A DNA stretch of 16,420 nucleotides from Bacillota bacterium (GTDB lineage: Bacteria; Bacillota; Negativicutes; Veillonellales; Negativicoccaceae). The stretch lies in NCBI GenBank assembly GCA_023418435.1, contig JAEZZT010000082.1, forward strand, positions 1 to 16,420, in the 5' to 3' direction. Positions 7,125 through 16,300 of this stretch are shown here, in pieces (within the stretch, counting starts at the first letter, position 1; each line of letters begins with the position of its first letter). The notes beneath the pieces are model-generated. The model did no database searches, was not told where the DNA came from, and saw only the letters and a program-made list of their open reading frames with translations. The position numbers and the translations under genes are program-made.

Positions 7125-9062
7125 TTAACCTCTCCATTCACTGACTACGGACAATACTTTTTCATCCGACAATTTTTGAATATGGTAATAGCCGGCTTGC
7201 ATTGCTTTCGCGATCTTCTTAGCAATTCCCATGCTGATAAAATCCGTTTCCGTATCGATCACCACGGTAGTTAATTTGGCGCGTCCTATTTTCTCCGCCT
7301 GCAAAATAGCTTCCTGCACCGGATTTCCGCCATGTAAAGAAGCCGTTGCCCGGCCGTCCGTCACCAAAATGAAAATCGGCCTCACATCCGGATCTTGATA
7401 ATGCAATTGGGACAATACTTGAAGTGCCGTTTCCAAGCCGGCTGCCAATGGTGTCTTGCCTCCGGTCGGCAATTCCCGCAATTTTTTCTGCGCCAAATCG
7501 ATACTGCGAGTCACGGGTAACAGCACTTCGGCACGATCTCGACGAAAAGTAATCAGGCCGACTCGATCCCGCTTTTGGTACGCATCTTGTAAAAGTCCGT
7601 AAATGGCCCCTTTCACTGCTCCCATGCGGTGTTTCGCGCCCATGGAGCCGGAAGCATCTACGCAAAATAGAAATACGCTCCCGGTCCGCTTTTCGCGGAC
7701 CTTCCGACGTAAATCGTCCGGATACAGCGCTACTGCCAAATCGCCCTTATCTCTCCAGTGCTGGTACGGTGCTGCGGCACGAATGGTGGCATCGAGCGCC
7801 AAGTCGCTTTCTCCCTTGCCCATCGGTATCGCCCGAATATAACGCCCTTGTTTCAGATGAGTCCGTGTCCGTTGGCGTTTGCCACTGCCGGAGCGATGAT
7901 GACGATCCATCGCCATTTTGACTTTCATCTGCAATCCGGCCAAGGCTTTGTCAATATCCTGCCAGACCTCCGGCGGAAGTACTCCCTGCCCTTGGGATTC
8001 ATCCCGCTCCTCGGCATCTTCTATTTCTTCATCATTGCGATCTTCGGGTTCCGTATTTTGCCCCCCGGCATCATTCGGTGACTGATCCGGTACTTCCTGC
8101 GGCTCCTGCCGTTCTTGTTCTTCCTGTCGGTTCGGATCATCCTGCGACTCCTGTTGTGCCTGCTCCTCCGGTGGTTGCGGCGGTTCATCCGCATCGGCCG
8201 GTTGCTCTTGCTCCGGTTGCCGCATACGATGAGGAAGCACAAAATAGGCAGCTCGTTCCATATCCTCAGGAATCAAGAAACTACGTCCAGCCAAGGCTGC
8301 GATCGCCTTGCTCGCCTCCAAGAGAATGATATCTCCGCGATGACCGGCAATAAAAGCTTTTTCACAATAAGCCGCTGCCAGTTGCAACATCGGTGCCGGC
8401 ACGACGATTTTCTCTATCAAACGACCTGCTTCCTCTACTTTCGCCGCCAATGCTTCCGTTTCCCGGCGATAGCGAGCGATGAAGGCCATGCGATCCTGTT
8501 CATATGCCAAGACACGCTTCATAACCTCCTGCTTTTCCGTTGCTTCTTTTAAAGTAGGCACCTGCACGAAGAGACCGAATTTATCCAGCAATGCATCACT
8601 CAAAGTTCCCTCTTGAGGATTCAAACTTCCGATCAAAACAAAGTCACTGGCATGCTCATGGGAAAGCCCTTCTCGCTCCACGGTATTTTTCTTCGTGGCA
8701 TGCGCTTGTAGTACTGCCGCCAATAAATCCTGGCGCAACAAATTGATTTCATCGATGTACAGATATCCCCCATCTGCATCTGCCAAAAGTCCCGGCGAAA
8801 AAATGCGTTTTCCCTGCGCCAAGGTTTTCTCCAAATCAATATGCCCGAAAACCCTGTCCTCGGTCGCAGACAAGGGTAGCTCAACCGCTTCCATGCCCAC
8901 CATCGTCATCGCCGCTCGGAGCGCTGTAGATTTCGCCGTGGCTTTATCTCCGGAAATCAAAAGCCCGCCTACTTTGGGATTGACCAAAGTAATCAGAATC
9001 GCCTCTTGCAAATCTTGCTGACCTACCAAGGCGACAAAAGGATAGATGTATTGATACTTCAT
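7125..9062 (-). CDS. chlD: ChlD/BchD-type AAA+ and VWA subunit of the chelatase
   Basis: Middle subunit linking the ChlI motor ring to the large CobN subunit. The 645 residues fall into three parts: an N-terminal AAA+ domain (1 to about 280) similar to ChlI, an acidic linker rich in Pro, Gln and Glu (about 281-358), and a C-terminal von Willebrand A domain (about 460-645). The VWA metal site is intact, with DASGSMG (469-475), TGGKTPL (533-539) and VTDGRA (567-572). The AAA+ part retains a good P-loop GDKATAKST (38-46) and Walker B LYIDEINLL (101-109), whereas many ChlD proteins have degenerate ones. The ATG at 9062 follows the chlI stop by four bases, with GTGAGAG as a weak ribosome site, so translation is probably coupled to chlI. 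The stop is TAA at 7125-7127. Confidence 0.93.
   Translation of the reverse strand: MKYQYIYPFVALVGQQDLQEAILITLVNPKVGGLLISGDKATAKSTALRAAMTMVGMEAVELPLSATEDRVFGHIDLEKTLAQGKRIFSPGLLADADGGYLYIDEINLLRQDLLAAVLQAHATKKNTVEREGLSHEHASDFVLIGSLNPQEGTLSDALLDKFGLFVQVPTLKEATEKQEVMKRVLAYEQDRMAFIARYRRETEALAAKVEEAGRLIEKIVVPAPMLQLAAAYCEKAFIAGHRGDIILLEASKAIAALAGRSFLIPEDMERAAYFVLPHRMRQPEQEQPADADEPPQPPEEQAQQESQDDPNRQEEQERQEPQEVPDQSPNDAGGQNTEPEDRNDEEIEDAEERDESQGQGVLPPEVWQDIDKALAGLQMKVKMAMDRHHRSGSGKRQRTRTHLKQGRYIRAIPMGKGESDLALDATIRAAAPYQHWRDKGDLAVALYPDDLRRKVREKRTGSVFLFCVDASGSMGAKHRMGAVKGAIYGLLQDAYQKRDRVGLITFRRDRAEVLLPVTRSIDLAQKKLRELPTGGKTPLAAGLETALQVLSQLHYQDPDVRPIFILVTDGRATASLHGGNPVQEAILQAEKIGRAKLTTVVIDTETDFISMGIAKKIAKAMQAGYYHIQKLSDEKVLSVVSEWRG
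7129..7135 (-). promoter_or_regulatory. Ribosome binding site of the first binding lipoprotein
   Basis: GGAGAGG on the minus strand within the last codons of chlD, 11 bases before ATG 7117. It supports that start over the ATG at 7141, and the shorter protein begins with a clean lipoprotein signal peptide. Confidence 0.65.
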
Positions 9063-9066
9063 GCTC

Positions 9067-10080
9067 TCACTCTGCCAAAATTCGATCCACTACAGTGATG
9101 TCCATGCCGGTTTCTTCAAAGGGCAATCTTCGCATGCGATGCGGCAACACCAAGGTAGCCGCTTCGCGTAAATCCGCCAACTCGACTTCTTCTCTACTGG
9201 CCAATGCCGCAATGGTCATGGCCGTTTTCAGCATGGTAATATCCGCTCGATGGCCATCCACTTGCAACGCCACCGACAACTCGGCTGTCTTTTGCAAAAT
9301 CCGGTCGTCATACTTGACCTGTGGCAAAATTTCTCGCGCTTTGGCCAAAGCCTGCCGTAGGCTTTCCTGCTCGTCGGCATAGCGCGCCACGAAATCCTCC
9401 GGATTCGCTTCGAACTCCAAGCGTCTTCGAATGACTTCCACGCGCTGACTCGCTTCATGTTCTCCCCGTACTTCTACGGATAAACCGAAACGATCCAATA
9501 ATTGCGGCCGAATATCCCCTTCCTCCGGATTCATGGTTCCGATCAGAACAAATTTTGCCGGATGCGAAATGGATACCCCTTCGCGTTCGACCGTATTGAC
9601 ACCCATCGCCGCCGCATCCAAGAGAACATCGACGACATGGTCATCCAATAAATTGATTTCGTCCACATAGAGAATATTGCGATTGGCTTCCGCCAAAATT
9701 CCCGGCTCGAATTTTTTCTTGCCTTCGCTGATGGCATGTTCCAAGTCCAATGTCCCCACCACGCGATCCTCCGTTGCATTGACCGGTAGTTCCACCACTC
9801 TCATCCGTGTAGCGGAAGATACCAATTCGCCTTCTTTTTCCTGACATTCCGAGCAATAGAGAGCCGGCTCGTCCGGATCGCAACGAAAACGACAATCCTC
9901 CACTCTTTCAATCGGCGGCAAGACATCGGCCAGAGCGCGAACCGCCGTTGATTTGGCAGTGCCCTTCTCTCCTTTGATCAAAACCCCGCCGATCGAGGGA
10001 TTGATGGCATTCAACAGCAATGCCTTCTTCATCAGTTCTTGGCCTACAATGGCACTAAAAGGATAATTTTGCCTTTTCAT
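9067..10080 (-). CDS. chlI: ChlI/BchI-type AAA+ ATPase subunit of the chelatase
   Basis: Small motor subunit that forms an AAA+ ring with ChlD and hydrolyses ATP to drive metal insertion by CobN. The 337-residue protein has the family N-terminus [19 protein letters not shown], Walker [10 protein letters not shown] (37-45), [18 protein letters not shown] (about 97-114), Walker [11 protein letters not shown] (136-145), the sensor stretch [20 protein letters not shown] (181-200) and the C-terminal helical lid ending in VLPHRMRR. Between residues 63 and 79 lies C-x3-C-x8-C-x2-C, a possible small metal or Fe-S site in the usual insertion after Walker A. The start at 10080 is supported by AAAGGAGAG at 10088-10096, seven bases upstream, although it lies inside the end of the radical SAM gene. 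ChlI with CobN is the known alternative to CobS in organisms lacking CobST. Confidence 0.94.
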   Translation of the reverse strand: MKRQNYPFSAIVGQELMKKALLLNAINPSIGGVLIKGEKGTAKSTAVRALADVLPPIERVEDCRFRCDPDEPALYCSECQEKEGELVSSATRMRVVELPVNATEDRVVGTLDLEHAISEGKKKFEPGILAEANRNILYVDEINLLDDHVVDVLLDAAAMGVNTVEREGVSISHPAKFVLIGTMNPEEGDIRPQLLDRFGLSVEVRGEHEASQRVEVIRRRLEFEANPEDFVARYADEQESLRQALAKAREILPQVKYDDRILQKTAELSVALQVDGHRADITMLKTAMTIAALASREEVELADLREAATLVLPHRMRRLPFEETGMDITVVDRILAE

Positions 10081-11146
10081 CTCTATTCTCTCCTTTGTGT
10101 TTTCGATAACGATAAATAAACATTTTCTTTAAAACACATTCCGCCTCATAGGCATGTTTTTCTCCTACCCAGCGTGCATAACAACCACCGCCGCAATGAT
10201 CTAGAAATTCGCAACTATGACATCGTTGCATGACCCCATGCAGTCGTTTTTCCACTTCCTGCATTTTTTCTTGCCACATACCGTCTCGGAAAGAGCCGAT
10301 CCGGAACTCCGGATAGCCCGACAGAGATGCGCAGGAATAGCACTCTCCCGCCGGATTTACGAATAACGAGCCATGCGACATTGCGTAACAATGCCCGAAA
10401 GTCTCCATTTTGCGCTCGGCCAATTGGGCCACTCGCTGCTGATGAGAAAAAATCAAATGTTTACCTGTCAATTTTTCCATTAGCTGCGCTCTGGCCAAGA
10501 CTTTGGACAAGGCTTTTTGCATCTCTTCTTCCGTAACCATTTCACGAGCATTCGCTCGTCCTTGCGGCCGCAAAAGATCAAATCCCAGTTTCCCCACATT
10601 GCCGGCATAATATGCCATATCGACGATGGATTCCAATTGCTCGACATTATGCTTTCCTACCACACAAGTGAGTCCCACGGTCACTCCGGCGTCGCGCAAA
10701 TGATTCAGACCTTGCATAATATCCGCTGCCGTACCCGTCCCATCCGCATAGCATCTAGCGGCATCATTGCATTTGGCACTGCCGTCCAGACTGACGCCCA
10801 CGCCGATCCGATGTATGGCCAAATACTCCGCAATGGCCGGTGTCATCAAACTGCCATTGGTTTGGATCTGCAAGGTGGCTCGATATCCGTTTTGCTCGAT
10901 GTAATCAACGGCATACGCCAATCTTTCAAATGCCAGAAGAGGTTCTCCGCCGGTAAACTGAACCCAGAAATGATTTCCGTCTCTACCGGCCAAGTCCAAT
11001 GCCCAACGCAAGGCGGCTCGAGGCATCTTGACCGACGGCTGGTTGGCAGCATAACAATACGTACATTGAAAATTACAAGCACCTGTCAGGGCAAGTATCA
11101 ACATTTGCGGGCGAATTGCCGGTAGAGAGGCTGCTCTCTCATTCAT
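10055..11146 (-). CDS. Radical SAM/SPASM domain protein, substrate unknown
   Basis: Iron-sulfur enzyme that would cleave S-adenosylmethionine to start radical chemistry on an unknown substrate. Taking the ATG at 11146 (363 residues), the radical SAM cluster motif CNFQCTYC gives C24, C28 and C31, followed by GGEP at 66-69. The C-terminal SPASM pattern is complete: C253-x13-G-x4-C272, then C309-x2-C312-x5-C318-x3-C322 and C337, enough for two auxiliary [4Fe-4S] clusters; C269 is an extra cysteine. Anaerobic sulfatase-maturating and peptide-modifying enzymes share this layout. An earlier in-frame ATG at 11191 is possible, but 11146 overlaps the ATPase stop as ATGA and has GGAGAG/GAGGAG upstream, so I prefer it. 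The 3' end overlaps chlI by 26 bases. No small precursor peptide gene is nearby, and the gene is wedged inside a chelatase/transport block, so a tetrapyrrole, corrinoid or protein partner is conceivable. Confidence 0.9.
   Translation of the reverse strand: MNERAASLPAIRPQMLILALTGACNFQCTYCYAANQPSVKMPRAALRWALDLAGRDGNHFWVQFTGGEPLLAFERLAYAVDYIEQNGYRATLQIQTNGSLMTPAIAEYLAIHRIGVGVSLDGSAKCNDAARCYADGTGTAADIMQGLNHLRDAGVTVGLTCVVGKHNVEQLESIVDMAYYAGNVGKLGFDLLRPQGRANAREMVTEEEMQKALSKVLARAQLMEKLTGKHLIFSHQQRVAQLAERKMETFGHCYAMSHGSLFVNPAGECYSCASLSGYPEFRIGSFRDGMWQEKMQEVEKRLHGVMQRCHSCEFLDHCGGGCYARWVGEKHAYEAECVLKKMFIYRYRKHKGENRDEKAKLSF
10088..10096 (-). promoter_or_regulatory. Ribosome binding site of chlI inside the radical SAM gene
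   Basis: AAAGGAGAG on the minus strand, seven bases before ATG 10080. It lies in the last codons of the radical SAM gene and supports the 26-base overlap of the two genes. It is one of the strongest sites in the block. Confidence 0.8.
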
Positions 11147-12333
11147 CTCTCCAAAATCTCCTCGGGCCTTTGTTGAAGTAATCGCACGCAAGATGCAACA
11201 TCCAAATCTATATATTGTCCGAGTGCCAATTTATCTTTCAACTCGGCTTGATCTTCCGCATTTAAAACTCGCGAATCGAAATATACCTTGCTGAATTTAT
11301 GCCATTGTCCCCAACTGCTTCCTTCAATTATTCGGCCGGCAGTATCGTAAATAAAGGCATAGGATGTTTCCTCACCAGGCGGATATTTCCCGATATGTAC
11401 GCCGAACACCTCCGCACAATAGGCCGCCAGCGTATCATCCGACAGTACCGGCGCATAGATGTCGGCCTTGCCGTACAAACTCCGCACCAAGGCACAAAAC
11501 GTCGGACCGGCAGCTTCGACATATACCTGTGGTAAAGGCCGATTCTCCCTATTCTTTTCTAAAGTATAAATATCCAGCTCACCGGACACCGGATTTTCAT
11601 ATACAAGGGCATTCAAACCGAATCCCTTGCGAATATTTTCAGCCGTCAACACGTCCGCCGGCTTTCCTTCTGCCACAATTTGCCCCTTGGCAATCAGCAA
11701 AAGACGGGAGCAAAAACGTGCGGCCATTGTCAAATCATGGCAAATCATCACGATCGTTTTACCGCTCTGCGTCAATTCACGGCAATAACGGAAAATCTCT
11801 TCCTGGTAGACAAGATCGAGACTCGCCGTAGGCTCGTCGAGGAAAATGATATCCGTTTGCTGTGCCAAAATTTTAGCCAGGAGCACACGTTGCCGCTCGC
11901 CACCGGATAATTGGCTGATCATTTTGTCTCGCAAATGATACACACCGGTGAAATGCATACATTTCTCGGCAATACGACGATCTTCCTGGCCCTCGTTCTC
12001 CCACCAGGCCAAGTAGGGATAGCGTGCCGAGAGAACGACTTCTTCTGCCGTAAAACCGAAGCCGATTTGCATATCCTGTTGCATGAAAGCCAATTGCTTG
12101 GCTATTTCTTTTTCCGTTAATTCGCCGATCTGTCGCTCGCCGATCCATACTTCGCCGCTCGACTTGGGCACTATGCCTCGTACTGCTTTTAGAAAAGTAC
12201 TCTTGCCCGCACCGTTCGGACCGATGATGCCGACAAATTCTCCCCTCGTCAAGGTCATATCCAGGTTTTCCAAGATACGAGTATCATTGAGCGTAACGCT
12301 GATATTATTGGCTCTTAAAATATTGTCCGTCAT
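11143..12333 (-). CDS. FecE/BtuD-type ABC importer ATPase with a C-terminal extension
   Basis: Nucleotide-binding subunit powering the adjacent permease. Residues 1 to about 250 form a complete ABC domain: Walker A GPNGAGKST (38-46), Q-loop near residue 85, signature LSGGERQRV (142-150), Walker B IIFLDEP (162-168), D-loop SLD (171-173) and switch histidine in ICHD (H199). BtuD/FecE proteins normally end near residue 250-265, but this one runs to 396. The extra part of about 140 residues includes motifs such as EAAGPTFCALVRSLYG and IIEGSSWGQWHKFSKVYFD; it has no predicted membrane segment and I do not recognise it. The ATG overlaps the permease TGA by one base (TGATG) and has AGGGAGGGA at 12341-12349, seven bases upstream. 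The ATPase call is certain; the role of the extension is unknown. Confidence 0.93.
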   Translation of the reverse strand: MTDNILRANNISVTLNDTRILENLDMTLTRGEFVGIIGPNGAGKSTFLKAVRGIVPKSSGEVWIGERQIGELTEKEIAKQLAFMQQDMQIGFGFTAEEVVLSARYPYLAWWENEGQEDRRIAEKCMHFTGVYHLRDKMISQLSGGERQRVLLAKILAQQTDIIFLDEPTASLDLVYQEEIFRYCRELTQSGKTIVMICHDLTMAARFCSRLLLIAKGQIVAEGKPADVLTAENIRKGFGLNALVYENPVSGELDIYTLEKNRENRPLPQVYVEAAGPTFCALVRSLYGKADIYAPVLSDDTLAAYCAEVFGVHIGKYPPGEETSYAFIYDTAGRIIEGSSWGQWHKFSKVYFDSRVLNAEDQAELKDKLALGQYIDLDVASCVRLLQQRPEEILER

Positions 12334-13376
12334 CAGAACATCCCTCCCTGCTTCCGCATTCTACGCAATAAAAACAGGAAGTAGGGCGCTCCCAATAGAG
12401 CCGTCATGATCCCTACGCGCACTTCCGTCGGTGGCATGATGGTCCTGCCCAACGTGTCACAAAAGAGCAGAAATATGGATCCGGTGAGAGCGGAGACCGG
12501 CAGCAGGAGTCGATGATCCGGACCGATCAACAGTCGCACGATATGCGGCACAATCAAACCAACAAAGCCAATGGAACCGGATACACAAACCGCGGTCGCC
12601 GTAATGAACGAAGCCAGGAAAAGGAAGAGGATCCGATACCAGACAACCGGCAGTCCCAACGCCTTGGCTTCAATTTCTCCCAGGACGAGTACATTTAAAT
12701 GTCGTGCCAACATGCAGAGGACGGAAATCCCTACGGCAATCGGTCCCACTGCCAAGTACACATGTTCCCAACGGCGATAATCGAGTCCGCCGACCATCCA
12801 AAAGAGAAACTCTTTGAGTCGGTATTCATTCATAAAGGTCAGTACTCCGCTGGTTAAAGCCCCCAAGAGCATACTGACCGCTACGCCGGCCAACAACAGG
12901 CTCATGGTAGGTATCTTGCCGCCTCTCATCGTCAAGCTGATCGTCAACAACACGGCGGCAAACGCTCCAACGAAAGCGAAGGCCGGCATGTAAAACAATC
13001 CGGCAGAGCTCAATCCCGTGGCAACGGCAATCACGGCGCCGAATGACGCCCCGGCCGAAACGCCGATGACGCCCGGATCCGCCAACGGGTTGCCGAATAC
13101 CCCTTGCATCACCGCACCGGCCGTAGCTAGCGCACTGCCGACCAGGAGAGCGACCGCGATTCTGGGCATACGGATATACCACAACACGGCTTCCTGTTCG
13201 GGAGTCAAGGCCTTGCCGGCCGCATCCTGCCACCCCAGCGAAATCAGCAACTGATGGCCGATAGCGCTCGCCGGAATTTGAATTTGCCCGGCATATAAGG
13301 CACCCAGTACCAGGACAACCAATACCGCCACCAGGAGGCTAATAATACCTGATTTTCCCCAACGCGAACGTATCAT
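12333..13376 (-). CDS. FecCD/BtuC-type ABC importer permease
   Basis: Membrane subunit of a type II ABC importer for vitamin B12, heme or ferric siderophores. The 347-residue protein is the usual length for the family. It is hydrophobic almost throughout, with an N-terminal membrane segment at about residues 11-30 and a pattern consistent with about ten helices. Family motifs include RMPR (69-72), the stretch GAVMQGVFGNPLADPGVIG and SAGA (about 87-110), the GFVGLIVPH coupling loop (270-278) and PPTEVRVGIMTALLGAP near the C-terminus. The ATG overlaps the stop of the upstream cobN as ATGA and is preceded by GGAGGAG at 13381-13387. Only one permease is present for the two binding proteins downstream. 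Neighbouring cobN and cbiZ make a corrinoid cargo likely, but the sequence alone cannot exclude heme or a siderophore. Confidence 0.93.
   Translation of the reverse strand: MIRSRWGKSGIISLLVAVLVVLVLGALYAGQIQIPASAIGHQLLISLGWQDAAGKALTPEQEAVLWYIRMPRIAVALLVGSALATAGAVMQGVFGNPLADPGVIGVSAGASFGAVIAVATGLSSAGLFYMPAFAFVGAFAAVLLTISLTMRGGKIPTMSLLLAGVAVSMLLGALTSGVLTFMNEYRLKEFLFWMVGGLDYRRWEHVYLAVGPIAVGISVLCMLARHLNVLVLGEIEAKALGLPVVWYRILFLFLASFITATAVCVSGSIGFVGLIVPHIVRLLIGPDHRLLLPVSALTGSIFLLFCDTLGRTIMPPTEVRVGIMTALLGAPYFLFLLRRMRKQGGMF
12341..12349 (-). promoter_or_regulatory. Ribosome binding site of the ABC ATPase gene
   Basis: AGGGAGGGA on the minus strand, seven bases before ATG 12333, within the 3' end of the permease gene. 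The start overlaps the permease stop by one base (TGATG), so reinitiation and independent initiation are both possible. Confidence 0.7.
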
Positions 13377-16300
13377 CTCTCTCCTCCATCCTCTTCATGA
13401 TAATCCTCCAATTCTCCTTCCGTGCGAAGTAGAATTTCCGTCAACAATTCCTTTTGCTCATCACTTGCTGCCCACAAATTACGGGCGGAAGCTTCCCAAA
13501 AAGTCTCCGCCAGGCGTTGCAAAGCCCAAGGATTTACCTTATTGAACCAAGCTTGCATCTTGCTATCCACAACATAGGTATTGAACAATTGATCGTACAT
13601 CCAATCACTGGCTACATCGCTGGTCGCATCCCATTGATACATGTGCGCTACATAATTTGCCAATTCTTGTGCCCCTTTGTAACCGTGGCGTTGCATACCC
13701 TCGATATACTTGGGATTCAAGGCCTCTCCCCGCACCAAACGCTCCGTTTCTTCTGCAATCGTCCTCGTGACTACTTCACGACGCCGGGAAGTATCGGCAA
13801 GTATCGCCAGCGGCTTATTGCCTCGAAAAGTTTCTACGGCGGCATTCATACCTCCATGATACGCATTGTAATCATCCGAATTCAAGAGATGACTCTCCCG
13901 ATTATCGGCATTTTGGATCGTCATGGCTACCGTCTGCAAACGTCTCGGAAAAAGATGGCGTGCATCCACTGCTTCCTCGTTCTCGACAAAAGCATATCCG
14001 GACCATTGCAGATATACCTCCGCCAGGTCGGCCTTATTCTGCCAAGCTCTTGTCTCCAGTGCCGCTCCGACACCGGCGCCATAAGCCCCGGGCGGATCTC
14101 CGAAAACTCGCCAACAGGCCTCTACAAAAGAGATCTCCTCACCCTTTTCGCGAGCCCAAGCCAAATCCTCCTCGACATGCTTACGCACATAGTTCATGTG
14201 GACAGACTCCGGCAATTCAGCCACCAAGCGGACGGCTTGATCGACCCAAGCGGCGGCTGTCGGCATGGTGTCGCGGAACAATCCGCTGATTCTCGCCACC
14301 ACATCGATGCGTGGTCGCTGTAATTCTTCCAAGGGGATGACTTCCAGTCCGGTAATCTGACCGCTTTCTCCTTGGCGCAAAGGTCGCACGCCCAATAAAG
14401 CAAATATTTCGCCCAGGCATTGCCCATAGCTGCGCATCTGTGCCGTCGCCCACAACACGATCCCGATACTTTCCGGATACTCGCCTTCAGTCTGCACATA
14501 TTTCTCGATCGCCTGTTCCGCCATAATTTGCCCGATGCGATAAGCGTTTTCGGTCGGAAAAGTACGCGGGTCCAAGGAAGTGAAATTTCTGCCGGTCGGC
14601 AATATATCCGCTGCACCGGATGTAGGCGCGCCTCCCAACGAGGGTTCGATATATATTCCTGACAGCGCCGTTATCGTATTCGCAATTTCATTGGGAATTT
14701 GCCGCAAAGCCGGAATGATGACATCCCTCAAATGTTCTGCCAATTCCCATACTTCCTCCGTTATTTCCGAATCTATGCCCATTTTCTGCAACTCATGTTG
14801 CCACTGTGTTTGGGTATAAGAAAAATCGGACTCGATGCCGATATCCAAGATGGCATCTTTCCATGCATAAATCTTTTTCTTTTTCTCTCTCGGTGTGAGA
14901 TCCTCCGGGAAGTTTGCTTGCGCCAATATTTCCGGTAAACTTTTTCTCTCTCCCTGTGACATTTCCGTCAACATGGCTACATAGGTCCGCATCGCCTCAG
15001 TGCCGGGAGCTTTCCCCAACACATGCAAGCCGGTGCGAACTTCCAAATAGAGCAAGTCATCCAAACGATCATGCAAAACGGCAGCATAATCGTCCCATGC
15101 TCTTTCCGTATCCGCCACGGGCTCATCCCATGCCAAACGGCCGGCGACGGTCCCAATCTCTTCACATAGCGACTGCGTGCTTTGTCCCAACCTGCGAGTT
15201 TCGCCATACTCCGTCAATAATCTGCGCAACACGGCATAGTCACCGAATTCTCCGGCTTGTTCTTGAGGCGGCGACATATGGCCGATCAAACAAGCGGATC
15301 CTCGACGCTTGGCTTGAATGCCTTCGCCGACAATCGTCACCCAATAGGGATAAATATCTGGCAGTTCCCGCAACGCAGCATCCGGATAACAGGAAGCCGA
15401 CAAACCGGTACCTTTGCCGGGCAACCATTCCAAAGAGCCATGCGTTCCCAGATGCACAACGGCACTTGCTTTCCATTCCCGACGAATCCATTCATAAAAA
15501 GCCAAGTACTGATGAGATGGCGGCAAAGTCGGACTATGATAAATCGCCGAAGTATCTTCTGCAAAGCCACGGCTCGGTTGGATACCGACAAAAATATTTC
15601 CCAGCACAATCCCGGGAGCCAACACTTTGTCTCCAAACACCAATTTCTCCCCCGGTGCAGTCCCCCAATGGGTTGCCATTTCTTCTTGTGTTTTCTCGGG
15701 AAGCACATGGTAAAAATCTCGATACGACTCTGCTTGGAGACCGGGCGCAGACGCAATTTGTTTTTCTTGTAAAAAAGCGCTGTCATTGGTGGCCTGTGCC
15801 AAAATCATCGCCATCAAGCCTGGCGAGTCCGCCGGCAAATCTCCCACTGTATACCCTTCATTGCGCAATTCCCGCAAGAGAGCCAATAAACTCTCCGGTG
15901 TATCCACGCCGGCCGCCGAGCCGATATTGGAGTTACGTGGCGGATAATTGTGAAGGATGATGGCCACCTTTTTCTCACTATTTGACAATGTGCGTAGCAT
16001 CGCCCAATTTTTAGCTTTGGCTACCGTCATTTGAATTCTTTCCGGAATCGGCTCGTACGAGTGGACATCGCTCGCCGATTTGCCGCTGATCGGCTGGGTA
16101 TGTAGGATGCCGTCCTGCTCCGTAACGAGCACCTGAGTTCCGAGCTCGGTAGTCCCCAACCCCAAGGTGCTGCCCTCCCAACAAGCTACTTCCTGATATA
16201 AAGAATATGCTTGCAGTACAGGAACTCCTGCCCGCTTGACCACGTCCAATTCAAATCCGGGCATCCCCGTCATACTCTGTTGCTGCAAAGTAATGACCGC

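Noticed and set aside
8120..8225. Programmed frameshift in chlD to make a small subunit, reported for some chlD genes
   Set aside because: The linker-coding region has no obvious A-rich slippery heptamer, and a separate chlI gene directly precedes chlD, so such a device is not needed.
7125..10080. Photosynthetic magnesium chelatase (BchHID)
   Set aside because: No chlorophyll genes are present, the large subunits have the CobN form of the GTHG/LEWLPGK motif, and cbiZ is in the same block.
10055..11191. Ribosomally made peptide (RiPP) cluster around the SPASM enzyme
   Set aside because: No small peptide gene fits beside it, because the neighbouring genes overlap it on both sides, and no RiPP leader-recognition domain or peptidase gene is visible in the window.
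14914..15960. Long open frame on the plus strand (348 codons)
   Set aside because: It lies wholly antisense to a strongly conserved part of cobN. The translation is low complexity, rich in Pro, Arg and Ser, with no recognisable motif.
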